Source: Streptococcus sp. F0442 (lineage in GTDB: Bacteria > Bacillota > Bacilli > Lactobacillales > Streptococcaceae). Taken from it: a stretch of 64,000 nt of DNA. The notes below the pieces were generated by a model that saw only the letters and a program-made list of their open reading frames with translations, did no database searches and was not told the origin of the DNA. The stretch is from NCBI RefSeq assembly GCF_000314795.2, contig NZ_KB373314.1, forward strand, positions 740,418-804,417, read 5' to 3'. Position 1 is the first letter of the stretch, and each line of letters starts with the position of its first letter. Both the position numbers and the translations under genes were made by a program. Shown here in pieces: positions 41,316 to 51,015 of the stretch.

Positions 41316-44300
41316 TTATTCCGACTGAATTCCTAGAATCTCGCGAATTTCCTCTACGGATAGGCTAGATCTTGTTTCCGTTCCATCAAGAATCGTTGAA
41401 ACCAGATGGCGTTTTGAAACTTGGAGCTCTTGAATTTTTTCTTCGATAGTCCCACGGGTAATCATGCGGTAGACTTCAACATTTTGTTCTTGTCCCATTC
41501 GATGGGCCCGGCCAATCGCTTGTTCTTCTACAGCAGGATTCCACCACAAATCGACTAAGATAACGGTATCGGCACCAGTGAGGTTCAATCCAACCCCACC
41601 AGCCTTCAGTGAAATGAGAAAAGCATGGCGCTCTCCTGCATTAAAGGCATTGGTCATTTCTTGACGATCTTTTGCGGGAGTAGAACCCGTGATTTTAAAG
41701 GAGGTCATGCCGAGCTGGTCAATCTCCTTCTCCAGAATATCCAACATGCCTCTGAATTGGGAGAAGATCAAGACCCGATGGTCTCCATCCTGGATTTGAA
41801 CCAGAAGGTCGCGAAGACTCTCCAACTTCCCACTGTCTCCTTGATAGTCTTCCATAAAGAGGGCTGGGGTATCACAGATTTGGCGAAGGCGCATGAGGCC
41901 GGAGAGGATCTCCACCTTGCTTCGATTTAATTCTTCCTCGCTAGAGCTTCGAACCCGATCTTGAATTTGCTTTAATTGGGCTAAATAGATGGTTTTTTGG
42001 CTTTCGTCCAACTCATTGTGATAGATGGTTTCAATCAAGTCTGGTAATTCTTGAAGGACCTCTGTTTTTTTCCGTCTCATGACAAAGGGTTTTACAAAAC
42101 GGGCAATGGTCTCAGGGCTTAATTTTTGAAATTCTTTTTTAGCAGGAAATAGACCAGGAAGCACAATTTGGAAAATGGACCAAAGTTCTCCAACATGGTT
42201 CTCAATGGGTGTGCCAGAAAGAGCAAATACATGTGGCACATCAAAACCACGTAAGTGTTGAGCAATCTTGGTTTGGGCATTTTTCATGACCTGAGCTTCA
42301 TCCAAGATCAAGTATTCATATTGATTTTTTTGGTATTCCTCTACATCCTGACGGAAAGAGGCATAGCTTGTAATGACCACTTGGGGATTGGTTGCAATGA
42401 GTTCATCTCGATGTTGCTTGAGGCCGTAAACAACTGCCACTTCCATCTGAGGAGCGAACTTTGCAAATTCCTGTTTCCAGTTGTAGATGAGACTAGATGG
42501 CGCTAGAATCAAGATTTTGGTTTCAGTCTGGGCTACACTCGTTAGAAATGAAATAGTCTGCAGGGTTTTTCCAAGCCCCATATCGTCGGCTAAAATGCCC
42601 CCAAAACCATAATGATTCAGCATGGAGAACCATTTGACCCCTGTCTCTTGGTAATCCCTTAGGGTCGCTTGGATCGCTAGCTGAGGAAGCTGGTATGCTT
42701 CCGGATGGGTCAGATCATGAGCCAAATTCCTAAATTCTTCAGAAAAATGAACATTTTCTTGATCTGCTAACAAATCAGATAGCTGGTAAGCTGCAATTCG
42801 ACGGGTCTGCAATTTGCCACCCTTCTTCATCTTAGCCCTTAGATCAGCCAAGGCCCGACTAATTTTCTTAGTTTCTTCATCAAAAACAAGGACTTTTCCG
42901 GTATGGCTGACAAAGTAGTCTTCTTGCTCTACTAGAGCTTTTAGGACCTGGTCGACCTCAGCTGGGTCTATACTTTCAAAATCAAAGCCAATCTCCAGTA
43001 AACTGCCATTGGTTTTGACATCAATTTTGGGACGTTCCACTTGATAAAGATCCAAGAGACTATCGGATAAGGTAACCTCTCCTAAAGTTTCAAAAGTCGG
43101 AATCTGTTGGTGAAAGAAAGGATAGATCTGCTCACTTGCTAACGGGCTTCTTTGAGAAGAAAAGTCATCTGTAAAGCCTGCTGCCAGCATAGTCGAAAAG
43201 ACCTCTTGTTCCTTATCGAAATCACTGGAATAGGGAAGGTTTAGCAGTTCCTCGCGCGTAGTAACCGCACGATCCTGGTATTGAAAGACTACATCCAGTA
43301 AGACAGTCTGGTCCTGCGCTAAATCAAAATGGAATGCTGGAGTGAAATCGTGGATTAAAAAGCTCGTCGGAGCTGTTATTTTCCCCAGTTTTTTAAATTC
43401 TTTTAAACTATAGGAAAGCTTGGTCTGGTCTGTTGGATCAAAGTGCAGGCGTTTTTTGCGGTCCTGATCCATCGGCAGGTCTTGGATGGCCTTCCATAAG
43501 GTGCGCTGTTGGGGCGTCAGGTGATAGAAGACACCATTTCGAAACAGATAAGTAGCAGAATCGACAACCTTTATTTGAGGCTCAGTAATGATCAATTCGT
43601 AAAAATCATCATGGTCTTCTACCTGAAAATGAAAGAGATCTTCCTCCCCATGGACGTCCTGGAAATAGACTTCAGAAAAATCATACAAGCTATATTGCAG
43701 GAGGAAAGAATCCAAATTCATCAGTAATTCTACAGCTTCTTCAAAGAGAGTCGGTGGGAAATAGAGATGGCGACCAGCATTGGGGAAGAAATCTTGCTCT
43801 TTTGAAGCACTATCTGTGATCAAGCCTTGTAGGAAATTGATCACATCCTGACTAGCACTATCAAATTCTAGGTAAGAAATGGGTTCATAATAACTTTTGC
43901 CAATGGCATAATGGCCTTCTTTTTGAAGGGTCTGCAAAAAGGCAAGGACATCTCTGATCACATAGGAGCGCTCATCTGGTAAGCGACGGATGCGAAGGGT
44001 CCAAAGAAATTGACCCGAATAATCGTCTTCATGTCCAACGGCTGATAAGACATAGCGAGTTTCTTTTTTCTCAATTTTTGGAAGCACCTGGTCTAAAAAC
44101 AAACTTCCAAAGGAGACTTTCTCCTGGGTTTCTTCTGTCGCAGTAGCATCTTCCTCAAGACTCGTAAGAGCAGCCTTCCCACTGTCATCATTCTTCAAAA
44201 AAGCCTCTACAGCTGCCAAATGTGTACAGAATTTTTTCTTTTGAAAGAAAGCACAGCTACAAAAAACTGCATCGTCATCCAAACTGTAACGCAAGCTTTC

Positions 44301-44414
44301 TTCTTCCACCCGAAAATACAGGTATTTTTCTTTTACTTCCTGAAGGGAAACTTTCCCAGCTTCATAGAGAAGGCTCCCTTGTGAACGAACCTTCCCAGGA
44401 ATTAATTTTGCCAT
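41316..44414 (-). CDS. SNF2-family DNA helicase/ATPase with SWIM zinc finger
   Basis: About 1032 residues. An N-terminal SWIM finger (CSCAFFQKKKFCTHLAAV, giving C-x-C and C-x-H) is followed by a bacterial SNF2-associated region. The ATPase domain begins near residue 585 with ILADDMGLGKTLQTISFL (motif I); DEAQ motif II is in YLILDEAQVMKN; ALSGTPIENH is motif III; and the helicase C domain includes VLIFSQFRGMLD and IGRAHRMGQ (motif VI). This family remodels protein-nucleic acid complexes; the RNA-polymerase recycler RapA is a distant relative. I start it at MAKLIPGKVR with AAGGTGG ahead. It has its own TATAAT promoter (44441-44446). Confidence 0.92.
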   Translation of the reverse strand: MAKLIPGKVRSQGSLLYEAGKVSLQEVKEKYLYFRVEEESLRYSLDDDAVFCSCAFFQKKKFCTHLAAVEAFLKNDDSGKAALTSLEEDATATEETQEKVSFGSLFLDQVLPKIEKKETRYVLSAVGHEDDYSGQFLWTLRIRRLPDERSYVIRDVLAFLQTLQKEGHYAIGKSYYEPISYLEFDSASQDVINFLQGLITDSASKEQDFFPNAGRHLYFPPTLFEEAVELLMNLDSFLLQYSLYDFSEVYFQDVHGEEDLFHFQVEDHDDFYELIITEPQIKVVDSATYLFRNGVFYHLTPQQRTLWKAIQDLPMDQDRKKRLHFDPTDQTKLSYSLKEFKKLGKITAPTSFLIHDFTPAFHFDLAQDQTVLLDVVFQYQDRAVTTREELLNLPYSSDFDKEQEVFSTMLAAGFTDDFSSQRSPLASEQIYPFFHQQIPTFETLGEVTLSDSLLDLYQVERPKIDVKTNGSLLEIGFDFESIDPAEVDQVLKALVEQEDYFVSHTGKVLVFDEETKKISRALADLRAKMKKGGKLQTRRIAAYQLSDLLADQENVHFSEEFRNLAHDLTHPEAYQLPQLAIQATLRDYQETGVKWFSMLNHYGFGGILADDMGLGKTLQTISFLTSVAQTETKILILAPSSLIYNWKQEFAKFAPQMEVAVVYGLKQHRDELIATNPQVVITSYASFRQDVEEYQKNQYEYLILDEAQVMKNAQTKIAQHLRGFDVPHVFALSGTPIENHVGELWSIFQIVLPGLFPAKKEFQKLSPETIARFVKPFVMRRKKTEVLQELPDLIETIYHNELDESQKTIYLAQLKQIQDRVRSSSEEELNRSKVEILSGLMRLRQICDTPALFMEDYQGDSGKLESLRDLLVQIQDGDHRVLIFSQFRGMLDILEKEIDQLGMTSFKITGSTPAKDRQEMTNAFNAGERHAFLISLKAGGVGLNLTGADTVILVDLWWNPAVEEQAIGRAHRMGQEQNVEVYRMITRGTIEEKIQELQVSKRHLVSTILDGTETRSSLSVEEIREILGIQSE

Positions 44415-44440
44415 CTTTACCACCTTAGATTAATCCCTTT

Positions 44441-44446
44441 ATTATA
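44441..44446 (-). promoter_or_regulatory. -10 box of the SNF2 gene promoter
   Basis: TATAAT in an extended -10 context (TGGTATAAT) on the minus strand, with TTAACT 16 bp upstream. The remaining bases up to 44565 show no further feature. Confidence 0.55.
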
Positions 44447-44565
44447 CCATATTTCAAAGTATAGTTAAAATTAATGCCATAAAACTTATTAAAATAGGCG
44501 TTTTCGAACCATCTACTATTCAATGATACCCCTTAAAGCTTTCTCAAAGTTCCTAAAAAGTTCAC

Positions 44566-44700
44566 AAAAAAATACCCCATAGGGTATCTATCAATTTACG
44601 AGTTCAGCAGGCAAGATCTAGCAAGCCTCACCCGGTGCTTTTTTACTTCAAAAGTGGTAGGCTACCGCGCACCAATGGGTGCTCGATGTCCTACCACCTA
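44566..44700 (-). ncRNA. Candidate ~135-nt structured small RNA
   Basis: On the minus strand an extended -10 (TGGTATAAT, box at 44706-44711) begins a unit with no start codon context. Its 5' hairpin is GTGGTAGG/CCTACCAC, enclosing GCACC-CATT-GGTGC. The middle has GCACCGGGTG, which could pair back with that hairpin, and AGGC/GCCT. It ends with ATACCC-TAT-GGGGTAT and TTTTTTT (44566-44587). No SRP RNA GGAAGGAAGC-type loop, tmRNA CCA end or known riboswitch consensus is visible. It sits between a small membrane-protein gene and the SNF2 gene. The -35 is poor, which is tolerated by extended -10 promoters. Confidence 0.6.
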
Positions 44701-44757
44701 GTTAGATTATACCATAACACGGCTACTTTTTTATGCTCCACGTCTATACATTTTTTA

Positions 44758-45099
44758 CTAGTCATCCACTTGATCTTGCGAATTGCCTTTTATTAAGGCA
44801 TTCCCGATGGTTATGTACAATTTTCCCAAGCACAAAAATTTGACGAAAGACCAAAAAATCCCAAAGACAGCTAACCCTTTCACCAATAGAGAGTAATAAC
44901 TTTCTTTGACAATCTCTCCATAAAATGTCATGGATGATGCCATGATCACCCATCCCCAAATGATGAGAACGAGGGAGGCCCCATAAAGGATGGCCAAGCC
45001 CCAAAAGACCAAAGCATTTTTTAAAAATTTCCTCATGATACGCACAAGTGCCAATAAGCATAACAAAGAAACAAACAGTAGTAATTCCGTATTCGACAT
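44758..45099 (-). CDS. Small hypothetical membrane protein
   Basis: About 113 residues with three hydrophobic helices (ELLLFVSLLCLLALV; ALVFWGLAILYGASLVLIIW; GLAVFGIFWSFVKFLCLGKL) and a short acidic C terminus. I do not recognise a family. The start at MSNTELLLFV follows GGAAGGGAAG. The eight-residue-longer reading begins before that site. It is followed closely by the promoter of the candidate small RNA and has no terminator of its own before it. Confidence 0.6.
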   Translation of the reverse strand: MSNTELLLFVSLLCLLALVRIMRKFLKNALVFWGLAILYGASLVLIIWGWVIMASSMTFYGEIVKESYYSLLVKGLAVFGIFWSFVKFLCLGKLYITIGNALIKGNSQDQVDD

Positions 45100-45177
45100 T
45101 GCTTCCCTTCCTTTTTTATTCATTAAAGCATACTAGGCTTTTTCTTCTAATTAGTTAGTCTTTCAGATATTCATATA

Positions 45178-45222
45178 AAAAAGGACCCTTCTTGTCTCTT
45201 GCAGTTGACAAAGAGTCCTCTT
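45178..45222 (-). terminator. Terminator after the der-distal gene remnant
   Basis: AGGACtCTTTGTC/GACAAGaagGGTCCT with TTTTTT tail on the minus strand, just after the TAA of the remnant. It now serves der transcripts. Confidence 0.65.
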
Positions 45223-45302
45223 TAGTTCTTTTTCACAGTTAGCATGATCCATTCATCCCCTTTTCCAAAGGACGCATGGTAGCTTCTTGGCGTCTTGACT
45301 TT
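45222..45302 (-). pseudogene. C-terminal remnant of an unidentified gene downstream of der
   Basis: Twenty-six codons open from a TAG at 45303 to a TAA at 45222, reading KTPRSYHASFGKGDEWIMLT then VKKN. The composition looks like real protein rather than chance, and a terminator follows the stop at once, as expected for a gene end. There is no start codon, and the 70 bp up to the der stop do not extend the frame. I infer a gene deleted except for its tail. Family not recognised. Confidence 0.4.
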
Positions 45303-45372
45303 CTAACTGTAAAGTGAAGGATGGCAAGACCAGTAAATAGTCTACTACTCTTAGTTTTCTTAGGCACTCATC

Positions 45373-46683
45373 CTACTTCCGTTTTCGCGCAATCAAATGG
45401 ATCGGGGTTCCTTCAAAGACAAAAGCTTTCCGAATCTGGTTTTCCAAGAAACGAAGATAAGAGAAGTGCATGAGTTCTTCTTCATTGACAAAGACAACAA
45501 AGGTTGGCGGCTTGGTTGCCACTTGGGTCGCATAGAAGATCTTGAGACGTTTTCCTTTATCTGTTGGTGTCGGATTGATGGCAATGGCATCCATAATCAC
45601 ATCATTCAAGACAGCTGAAGGAATCCGCGTATTTTGACTCTCGCTAATCTGTTTGATCATCTCTGGCAACTTATGCAAGCGTTGTTTGGTAAGTGCTGAC
45701 ACAAAGACAATCGGAGCATAAGAAAGGTATTGGAATTGGTCACGAATATCATCTTCCCACTGCTTCATGGTATGGTTGTCTTTTTCAATGGTATCCCATT
45801 TGTTAACAACAATGATCATACCTTTACCAGCTTCATGGGCAAATCCAGCAATCCGCTTATCATACTCGCGAATTCCTTCTTCGGCATTAATGACCATCAA
45901 GACCACATCTGAACGGTCGATGGCCCGCATAGCACGCATGACAGAATATTTCTCAGTGTTTTCATAGATTTTACCAGACTTGCGCATACCAGCTGTATCA
46001 ATCATGGTGAATTCTTGGCCATCTGCATCGGTAAAATGGGTATCGATGGCATCCCGTGTGGTTCCAGCTACTGGGCTAGCAATCACACGATCTTCTCCAA
46101 GAATGGCATTGATCAAGCTTGATTTCCCAACATTCGGGCGGCCAATCAAGCTAAATTTGATGATATCTGGATTTTCTTCTTCTGTTTCATTCGGGAGATT
46201 TTCGATGATAGCATCGAGCACATCCCCGGTTCCAATCCCGTGAACAGAGGATACCGGTAGTGGCTCACCCAGTCCTAAGGCATAAAAGTCATAGATATCA
46301 TTGCGCATCTCTGGGTTATCCACCTTGTTGACAGCCAGAATAACTGGTTTATGTGTCTTATACAAGATACGAGTGACATATTCATCTGCATCGGTGATCC
46401 CTTCTTTTCCAGAAACAACAAAGACGATCACATCTGCTTCGTCCATGGCGATTTCTGCTTGATGCTTAATTTGCTCCATAAATGGGGCATCTACGTCATC
46501 AATTCCCCCTGTATCAATGATACTAAATTTCCGATTCAACCACTCAGCTGTTGCATAAATACGGTCACGAGTGACTCCTTCTACATCCTCAACGATGGAA
46601 ATCCGCTCACCGGCAATCCGGTTAAAGAGTGTAGATTTTCCGACATTGGGACGGCCTACAATCGCAATAGTTGGTAGGGCCAT
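45373..46683 (-). CDS. der: Ribosome-associated GTPase Der (EngA)
   Basis: A 436-residue essential GTPase for 50S ribosome assembly, with two tandem G domains and a C-terminal KH-like domain. G1 motifs are [12 protein letters not shown] (residue ~9) and [12 protein letters not shown] (~182), G3 motifs DTGGI and DTAGM, and G4 motifs NKVD and NKWD. The KH-like end contains [20 protein letters not shown]. It is the last intact gene of its cluster before the remnant. Confidence 0.97.
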   Translation of the reverse strand: MALPTIAIVGRPNVGKSTLFNRIAGERISIVEDVEGVTRDRIYATAEWLNRKFSIIDTGGIDDVDAPFMEQIKHQAEIAMDEADVIVFVVSGKEGITDADEYVTRILYKTHKPVILAVNKVDNPEMRNDIYDFYALGLGEPLPVSSVHGIGTGDVLDAIIENLPNETEEENPDIIKFSLIGRPNVGKSSLINAILGEDRVIASPVAGTTRDAIDTHFTDADGQEFTMIDTAGMRKSGKIYENTEKYSVMRAMRAIDRSDVVLMVINAEEGIREYDKRIAGFAHEAGKGMIIVVNKWDTIEKDNHTMKQWEDDIRDQFQYLSYAPIVFVSALTKQRLHKLPEMIKQISESQNTRIPSAVLNDVIMDAIAINPTPTDKGKRLKIFYATQVATKPPTFVVFVNEEELMHFSYLRFLENQIRKAFVFEGTPIHLIARKRK

Positions 46684-46740
46684 GATTTCCTCTTTTCTAA
46701 TGAAAGGCGAGACTTCAGTTCAAGAACGCCTCTCTTCATT

Positions 46741-47454
46741 TCATAATAGTTTGTGTTTTTCTAGTAGTTTTTTGGTCTCTTCTTGTTCAGGTTGACCAAA
46801 TTGAGCTGCAAGGCGCTCGCTCCAGCTATCTGTTGCACGCGCTCCAGCATAATCTGCCTGAACCTTGTCATAGTCAGTCACAACTGATATGTCTTGTTCT
46901 TGGTATTCTTCTTCAAAAGTAATCTGTTCCAAAGGCAAGCGCGGTTTCACAGCATGCTGTTGATTTGGCACTCCGAGAGCAATTCCAAAAACAGGGTAGG
47001 TATAGTCCGGTAGACGGAAGAGTTCTGCGACTTCTTCTGAACAATAGCGCAACATGCCGATCATCACTCCACCATAGCCGAGACTTTCAGCTGCTAATAG
47101 CGTATTTTGAGCTGCTAGAGCCGCGTCCACTGAGGTGATCAGTAAGTTGTCCACCCCTTCAGGATGGAAATCCTGCTCATGAAGTTTGACAGCTTTTTCA
47201 GCACGGTTTAAATCCCCAACAAAGAGGAGAAATACGGCTGATTGGCGAATCGCTTCTTGAGGAAGCAAGTCGTAGAGAGCTTCTTTCTTTTCCTTGCTCT
47301 TCACCACAATCACAGAATAAGATTGAAAGTTTTTCCAACTTGATGCCATCTGCCCAGCTGATAAGATTTCCTTGAGGTCAGCTTCTTTGATGGCTTCTTC
47401 CTTAAACCTGCGAACAGAAAAATGAGATTTCATTAAACGGATGGTTTCATTCAT
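46741..47454 (-). CDS. NADPH-dependent FMN nitroreductase (NfsA/FRP-like)
   Basis: A 237-residue flavin oxidoreductase. The N terminus SHFSVRRFKEEAIKEADLKE gives the FMN-phosphate Ser-x-Arg-x-Phe motif. SYSVIVV, LAAESLGYGGVMIGMLRYC and the GVPNQQHAVKPRLPLEQI segment are those of the FRP/NfrA group (NADPH-specific). Possible roles are reduction of nitro compounds, free flavin or disulfide stress. It overlaps the start end of dnaI by 4 bp. Confidence 0.88.
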   Translation of the reverse strand: MNETIRLMKSHFSVRRFKEEAIKEADLKEILSAGQMASSWKNFQSYSVIVVKSKEKKEALYDLLPQEAIRQSAVFLLFVGDLNRAEKAVKLHEQDFHPEGVDNLLITSVDAALAAQNTLLAAESLGYGGVMIGMLRYCSEEVAELFRLPDYTYPVFGIALGVPNQQHAVKPRLPLEQITFEEEYQEQDISVVTDYDKVQADYAGARATDSWSERLAAQFGQPEQEETKKLLEKHKLL

Positions 47455-48350
47455 CGGCGATTGACTCCTTCCAAATGGATTTCCTTGGCTAAAAATTTCA
47501 CGCGCTCCATGACACGTTTGGCCTGCCAGGTTTCATCCCCATTGCGCGAAGCTGCAAAATGACGTTCCAACTCTTCAAAATTAAAGTTAGAAGTAAAGAA
47601 GGTTGGGAGATTTTCCTGCATTCGGTGCTGCAGAATCACTTGTAAGACTTCGTCTCGCACCCAGGCTGACATCTGTTCCGCACCGATATCATCGAGAATT
47701 AAAATTTCGGCTTTTTTCACCTGATCTACGGTTTCTTTGACCAAGCCCGAACTGATGGCATTTTTGACATCGATAGCAAAACTTGGAAAATGTAGTAGAG
47801 TGGTAGAGGCCTGGCGTTTTTCGGATAAATCATGAGCCAGGGCTGCCATCATGTAACTCTTTCCTACTCCAAAATCACCATAGAGGTAAATTCCCTTTTG
47901 ATACTCGGGATAGTTAGCTACAAAATTAGCTAATTCCTCAAAGGCCACAAATCGTCCCTTATCATCGAGCTCAACCTTGGCTAGACTCGCTTCTTTTAAG
48001 GTTGAAGGGAGATTGATCAAGTTGAGACGTTGGTTGATCGCAGCCCGTTTTTGGGCTTCGATTAACTCTGGTGTCTCCTCATAGGCTACATCTGCATAAC
48101 CTTCATTCATGGTGAGGATCGGTTTATAGCCTTTGGCAATATAATCCGGATCAGCAAGTAAAAAACGGTTTCGCTCGCTGATGTATTGATTAAATTTTGA
48201 AATACTCCGTCGAATTTCCTGCTCAGACAAAGACTGAGCTTGAATAAAGGCAGCGACTTCTTGGTCTGCCAAAATCTGTGCCACCAAATCCTCATAGTTA
48301 AATTGGCGGGCACGATTCATGTGGGACAGGGTTTGACCTACACTTTCCAT
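47451..48350 (-). CDS. dnaI: Primosomal protein DnaI, helicase loader
   Basis: A 299-residue AAA+ protein that loads the DnaC replicative helicase. An N-terminal zinc-binding or helicase-interacting segment (residues 1-~100) precedes the ATPase domain: Walker A GDFGVGKSYMM near residue 162, Walker B ILILDDIGAEQ, sensor 1 FFTSNFNFEEL and the Arg finger region KRVMERVKFLA. It follows dnaB without a gap in the nrdR-dnaB-dnaI cluster conserved in Firmicutes. Confidence 0.95.
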   Translation of the reverse strand: MESVGQTLSHMNRARQFNYEDLVAQILADQEVAAFIQAQSLSEQEIRRSISKFNQYISERNRFLLADPDYIAKGYKPILTMNEGYADVAYEETPELIEAQKRAAINQRLNLINLPSTLKEASLAKVELDDKGRFVAFEELANFVANYPEYQKGIYLYGDFGVGKSYMMAALAHDLSEKRQASTTLLHFPSFAIDVKNAISSGLVKETVDQVKKAEILILDDIGAEQMSAWVRDEVLQVILQHRMQENLPTFFTSNFNFEELERHFAASRNGDETWQAKRVMERVKFLAKEIHLEGVNRR

Positions 48351-49529
48351 CTACTCACCTCCTTGATTTAATTTTTCTAATAGGCGTTGTTTCTCTTTTG
48401 CAAGATCCACTTTTTCTTTTTGACTGGTTTGATTTTGATAGTTCGGTTGACTCCACTTAGGAACATTGCTTGGCTTGCCTTTGGCAGGAGCAGTTGTTGT
48501 CCCTTTGTTTGCTTGAGACTTAGCCTGTTCCTGACGTTCTCGGACTTTTAAAATCGCCATTTCAGCACTGTTGACCCCTTGGTAAGAAAAGTCATTTCCC
48601 ACTTTCAAAGCATATTTTTCATTGAGATTAGCTGACTGGGTTTTATTAAAGGTCAGCAACAAGATGATATTGATCACTTCATCCAGTAAGCCTAGATCTG
48701 CTAACTTGGAAAGGGTCTTGCGTTCGCTCTGCGTAATGGTCGCCTTGCGGGCCTTCTTTATCTCTGCCAAGAATTGCAGGCTAGATTTTTGCTTGGCTTC
48801 CCTCAAGATGGTTTCTTCCTGACGGCTATAGGACAGGCGTGGTTGTTCCTGATTAGCTTGGGCTAGCTTTTGCTTCATTCTTTTTGGAGAAATGGTGCGG
48901 TCTACTGCCGTTTCTTTTGCTAAAAGATAGGTTTCATACCAGGTCCATTGTTGCTCCTCTGCAATGGCAAAGAGGTCCAGAGTGGCTTCCCCTTCATCCG
49001 CAAAACGAAGACCGTCTCGGCCCATCATGCGTGTAAACATATCCATATCAAACTGCTGTTTTCTACTTGGTGTTGCAGCAACCTCACCCGCATCTATACC
49101 AAAAACTTGAGAGAAAGAAACTTGACGTCTGGTCCCTAAAGAACGCTCTGGCAGCAGATCTTCCACTGCCTTCTCTCCAATCTTTCTTTCCAGCAAGCGT
49201 TTATAGACGGCATTTGAACAAAATTGCTCTGCTTCAAGGGGGGCATGCATCTGGATAGTGAGACCATCTTCCTCCTCAAAGAGATCAATCAAGCCCATGG
49301 CAATCAAGCGATCAAAAGCCAATAACAATTGAGGGAATCCCATATCGATGTGGTTTAGAATCTGTGCAAGCAAATGTTGCTTTTCACCTTGATCATACGA
49401 TGCCAGCAAATAGCGATACACCGTCACTGTTTCCATCTCCAAAATAGGCAGGTAATACTGCTCCAAAGCAGCCCCTGCCGGCGGAAGAATATTATTTTTT
49501 AAAAATACAAAAGGAGTATTGGGCTTCAT
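48351..49529 (-). CDS. dnaB: Replication initiation protein DnaB (DnaB/DnaD-like)
   Basis: A 392-residue membrane-attachment and primosome protein in Gram-positive numbering (not the replicative helicase). An N-terminal winged-helix domain (LPILEMETVTVYRYLLASYD) is followed by a DnaB_2/DnaD domain with the YxxxIxxxW-like core LLAKETAVDRTISPKRMKQ and IINIILLLTFNKTQSANLNE. The C-terminal tail is Gln/Lys-rich. It works with DnaD and DnaI to load helicase at oriC. Flush with nrdR upstream and dnaI downstream. Confidence 0.94.
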   Translation of the reverse strand: MKPNTPFVFLKNNILPPAGAALEQYYLPILEMETVTVYRYLLASYDQGEKQHLLAQILNHIDMGFPQLLLAFDRLIAMGLIDLFEEEDGLTIQMHAPLEAEQFCSNAVYKRLLERKIGEKAVEDLLPERSLGTRRQVSFSQVFGIDAGEVAATPSRKQQFDMDMFTRMMGRDGLRFADEGEATLDLFAIAEEQQWTWYETYLLAKETAVDRTISPKRMKQKLAQANQEQPRLSYSRQEETILREAKQKSSLQFLAEIKKARKATITQSERKTLSKLADLGLLDEVINIILLLTFNKTQSANLNEKYALKVGNDFSYQGVNSAEMAILKVRERQEQAKSQANKGTTTAPAKGKPSNVPKWSQPNYQNQTSQKEKVDLAKEKQRLLEKLNQGGE

Positions 49530-50003
49530 CTATTTTTCCTTTTTCTTCTTGGTTCCTTTCGTAATTTGCTTCAAGAGCGTCTCTAACTCACCGACATCCT
49601 TGAAACTCCGGTAAACACTGGCAAAACGAACATAGGTAATCTCATCCAGATCTGCTAACTCATCCATGACCAAAGAACCAATATACTCGCTGTTAATTTC
49701 ATTATCACTTTGGCTACGAACCTTTTGTTCAATCCGGTTTACAATTTCTTCGATTTCATCACTCGATACAGGACGTTTTTGAGCCGAACGGATAATGCCA
49801 TTAAAGATCTTATCACGAGAAAATTGCTCGCGCGTTCCATCCTTTTTGACAACCACTAGCGTTCGTTCTTCTACTCTTTCGTAGGTAGTAAAGCGATAAT
49901 GGCATTCTTCGCATTCACGACGACGACGAATGGTGTTCCCGTCTTCAGCTTGTCGACTATCCACCACACTAGACTTACTTCCACCACATTTTGGACAACG
50001 CAT
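49530..50003 (-). CDS. nrdR: Ribonucleotide reductase regulator NrdR
   Basis: A 157-residue repressor. A zinc ribbon (Cys3, Cys6, Cys31, Cys34: [20 protein letters not shown] then [13 protein letters not shown]) is followed by an ATP-cone domain ([20 protein letters not shown]) that binds ATP or dATP and controls binding to NrdR boxes. It represses ribonucleotide reductase genes when dATP is high. The linked nrd genes are not in the window. Basic C terminus (TKKKKEK). Confidence 0.97.
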   Translation of the reverse strand: MRCPKCGGSKSSVVDSRQAEDGNTIRRRRECEECHYRFTTYERVEERTLVVVKKDGTREQFSRDKIFNGIIRSAQKRPVSSDEIEEIVNRIEQKVRSQSDNEINSEYIGSLVMDELADLDEITYVRFASVYRSFKDVGELETLLKQITKGTKKKKEK

Positions 50004-50116
50004 TTGCTACCTCCTTAAACTGTTTTAACACTTCATTTTACCATAAAATCAATCGTAAAGAAAGCAGAAGAACATGAGAAGCCCCGATGCCAACCTCTAA
50101 TGTAAAAATTAAAAAA

Positions 50117-50160
50117 GAGTCGACGAACGATTCGAACAAAATCGTTTTCCTATCGACTCT
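50117..50160 (-). terminator. Terminator after the EEP-family gene
   Basis: AGAGTCGA/TCGACTCT with an inner AACGATT/AATCGTT and TTTTTT on the minus strand, ten bases past the stop. Confidence 0.8.
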
Positions 50161-50169
50161 CAATTCTTT

Positions 50170-50982
50170 TTAAAGTGATAATTCTGCTTCTAAACCATAG
50201 TGATCACTGACATGTGGTTTGTTTTGACCGTCAAAAATGACGTGAAGACGCTCGATGTCCCATTCCGGACTTGCAAAGACGTAATCGATCCGCAATGGTA
50301 CTTGATTGTCCGTCCAGCCATCGATACCAGGACCTACCGTATAGGTGCCCTTGGTTTCTTTGGCTTCAATAAAGCTATCTTGTAGCTCTAGAGAACTTGA
50401 TAAAATGGTTTCATAGCCTTCTTGACCAGCAGGATTATTGAAATCGCCAGCTAGAATAAAGGGTTTGCCTACTTGGCTAAAATACTGCTCAATCCGTGGC
50501 CACTCAAATTGGAAACCTTTGTCCCACCAAGAAAGATGGACACTAGCAACAGCAATGTCTTTTCCATCCACACTCGTGTGAGCAACAGCCACCCGACGGG
50601 TATGGTAGTCTGTTGGATCGTCCATATTAGAGACCAAAATCTCATCTGCCTTTAATGGTTGACGTGATAAAACAGCAACCCCTTCATTGAGGTGATCATA
50701 ACCAATATGGTTGTAAGCCCAAGTCCAGTAATAGTGAAGACCTTGAGCAGCCAACTCCTCAACCAATAAGCGAACAAAGTGATCCTTGTGAATAGCTACG
50801 GAAGATGGCAAAGCTTGATAATACTCGTCGGTTGCAATTTCCTCTGTAGCCATCTCTTGGTTGACTTCTTGAAAGCAAATCACATCGTATTGAGCTTCTA
50901 AAATTTGCTCTTTGAGGGTCTCAAACTTTTGCTGAGCATTCTCCTCCATCCAACTATGGGAATTTAATGTTAAAAATTTCAT
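50170..50982 (-). CDS. Endonuclease/exonuclease/phosphatase-family protein
   Basis: About 270 residues. The EEP fold motifs are present: LTLNSHSWM (Asn), VICFQEVNQE (Glu), LAGDFNNPAG (GDFN) and VSDHYGLEAEL (SDH). No signal peptide, so probably cytoplasmic. Family members include DNases, sphingomyelinases and phosphatases; the length and lack of a secretion signal do not allow a choice. I start it at MKFLTLNSHS, preceded by AGGGG. It follows ptsG in the same orientation after a terminator. Confidence 0.85.
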   Translation of the reverse strand: MKFLTLNSHSWMEENAQQKFETLKEQILEAQYDVICFQEVNQEMATEEIATDEYYQALPSSVAIHKDHFVRLLVEELAAQGLHYYWTWAYNHIGYDHLNEGVAVLSRQPLKADEILVSNMDDPTDYHTRRVAVAHTSVDGKDIAVASVHLSWWDKGFQFEWPRIEQYFSQVGKPFILAGDFNNPAGQEGYETILSSSLELQDSFIEAKETKGTYTVGPGIDGWTDNQVPLRIDYVFASPEWDIERLHVIFDGQNKPHVSDHYGLEAELSL

Positions 50983-51015
50983 CCCCTGATTTCTCCTTTT
51001 ACTTAAAACAAGAAA

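Noticed and set aside
44566..44700. SRP 4.5S RNA or tmRNA
   Set aside because: It lacks the GGAAGGAAGC-type SRP loop and the tRNA-like CCA end with an Ala acceptor, and is the wrong length for tmRNA.
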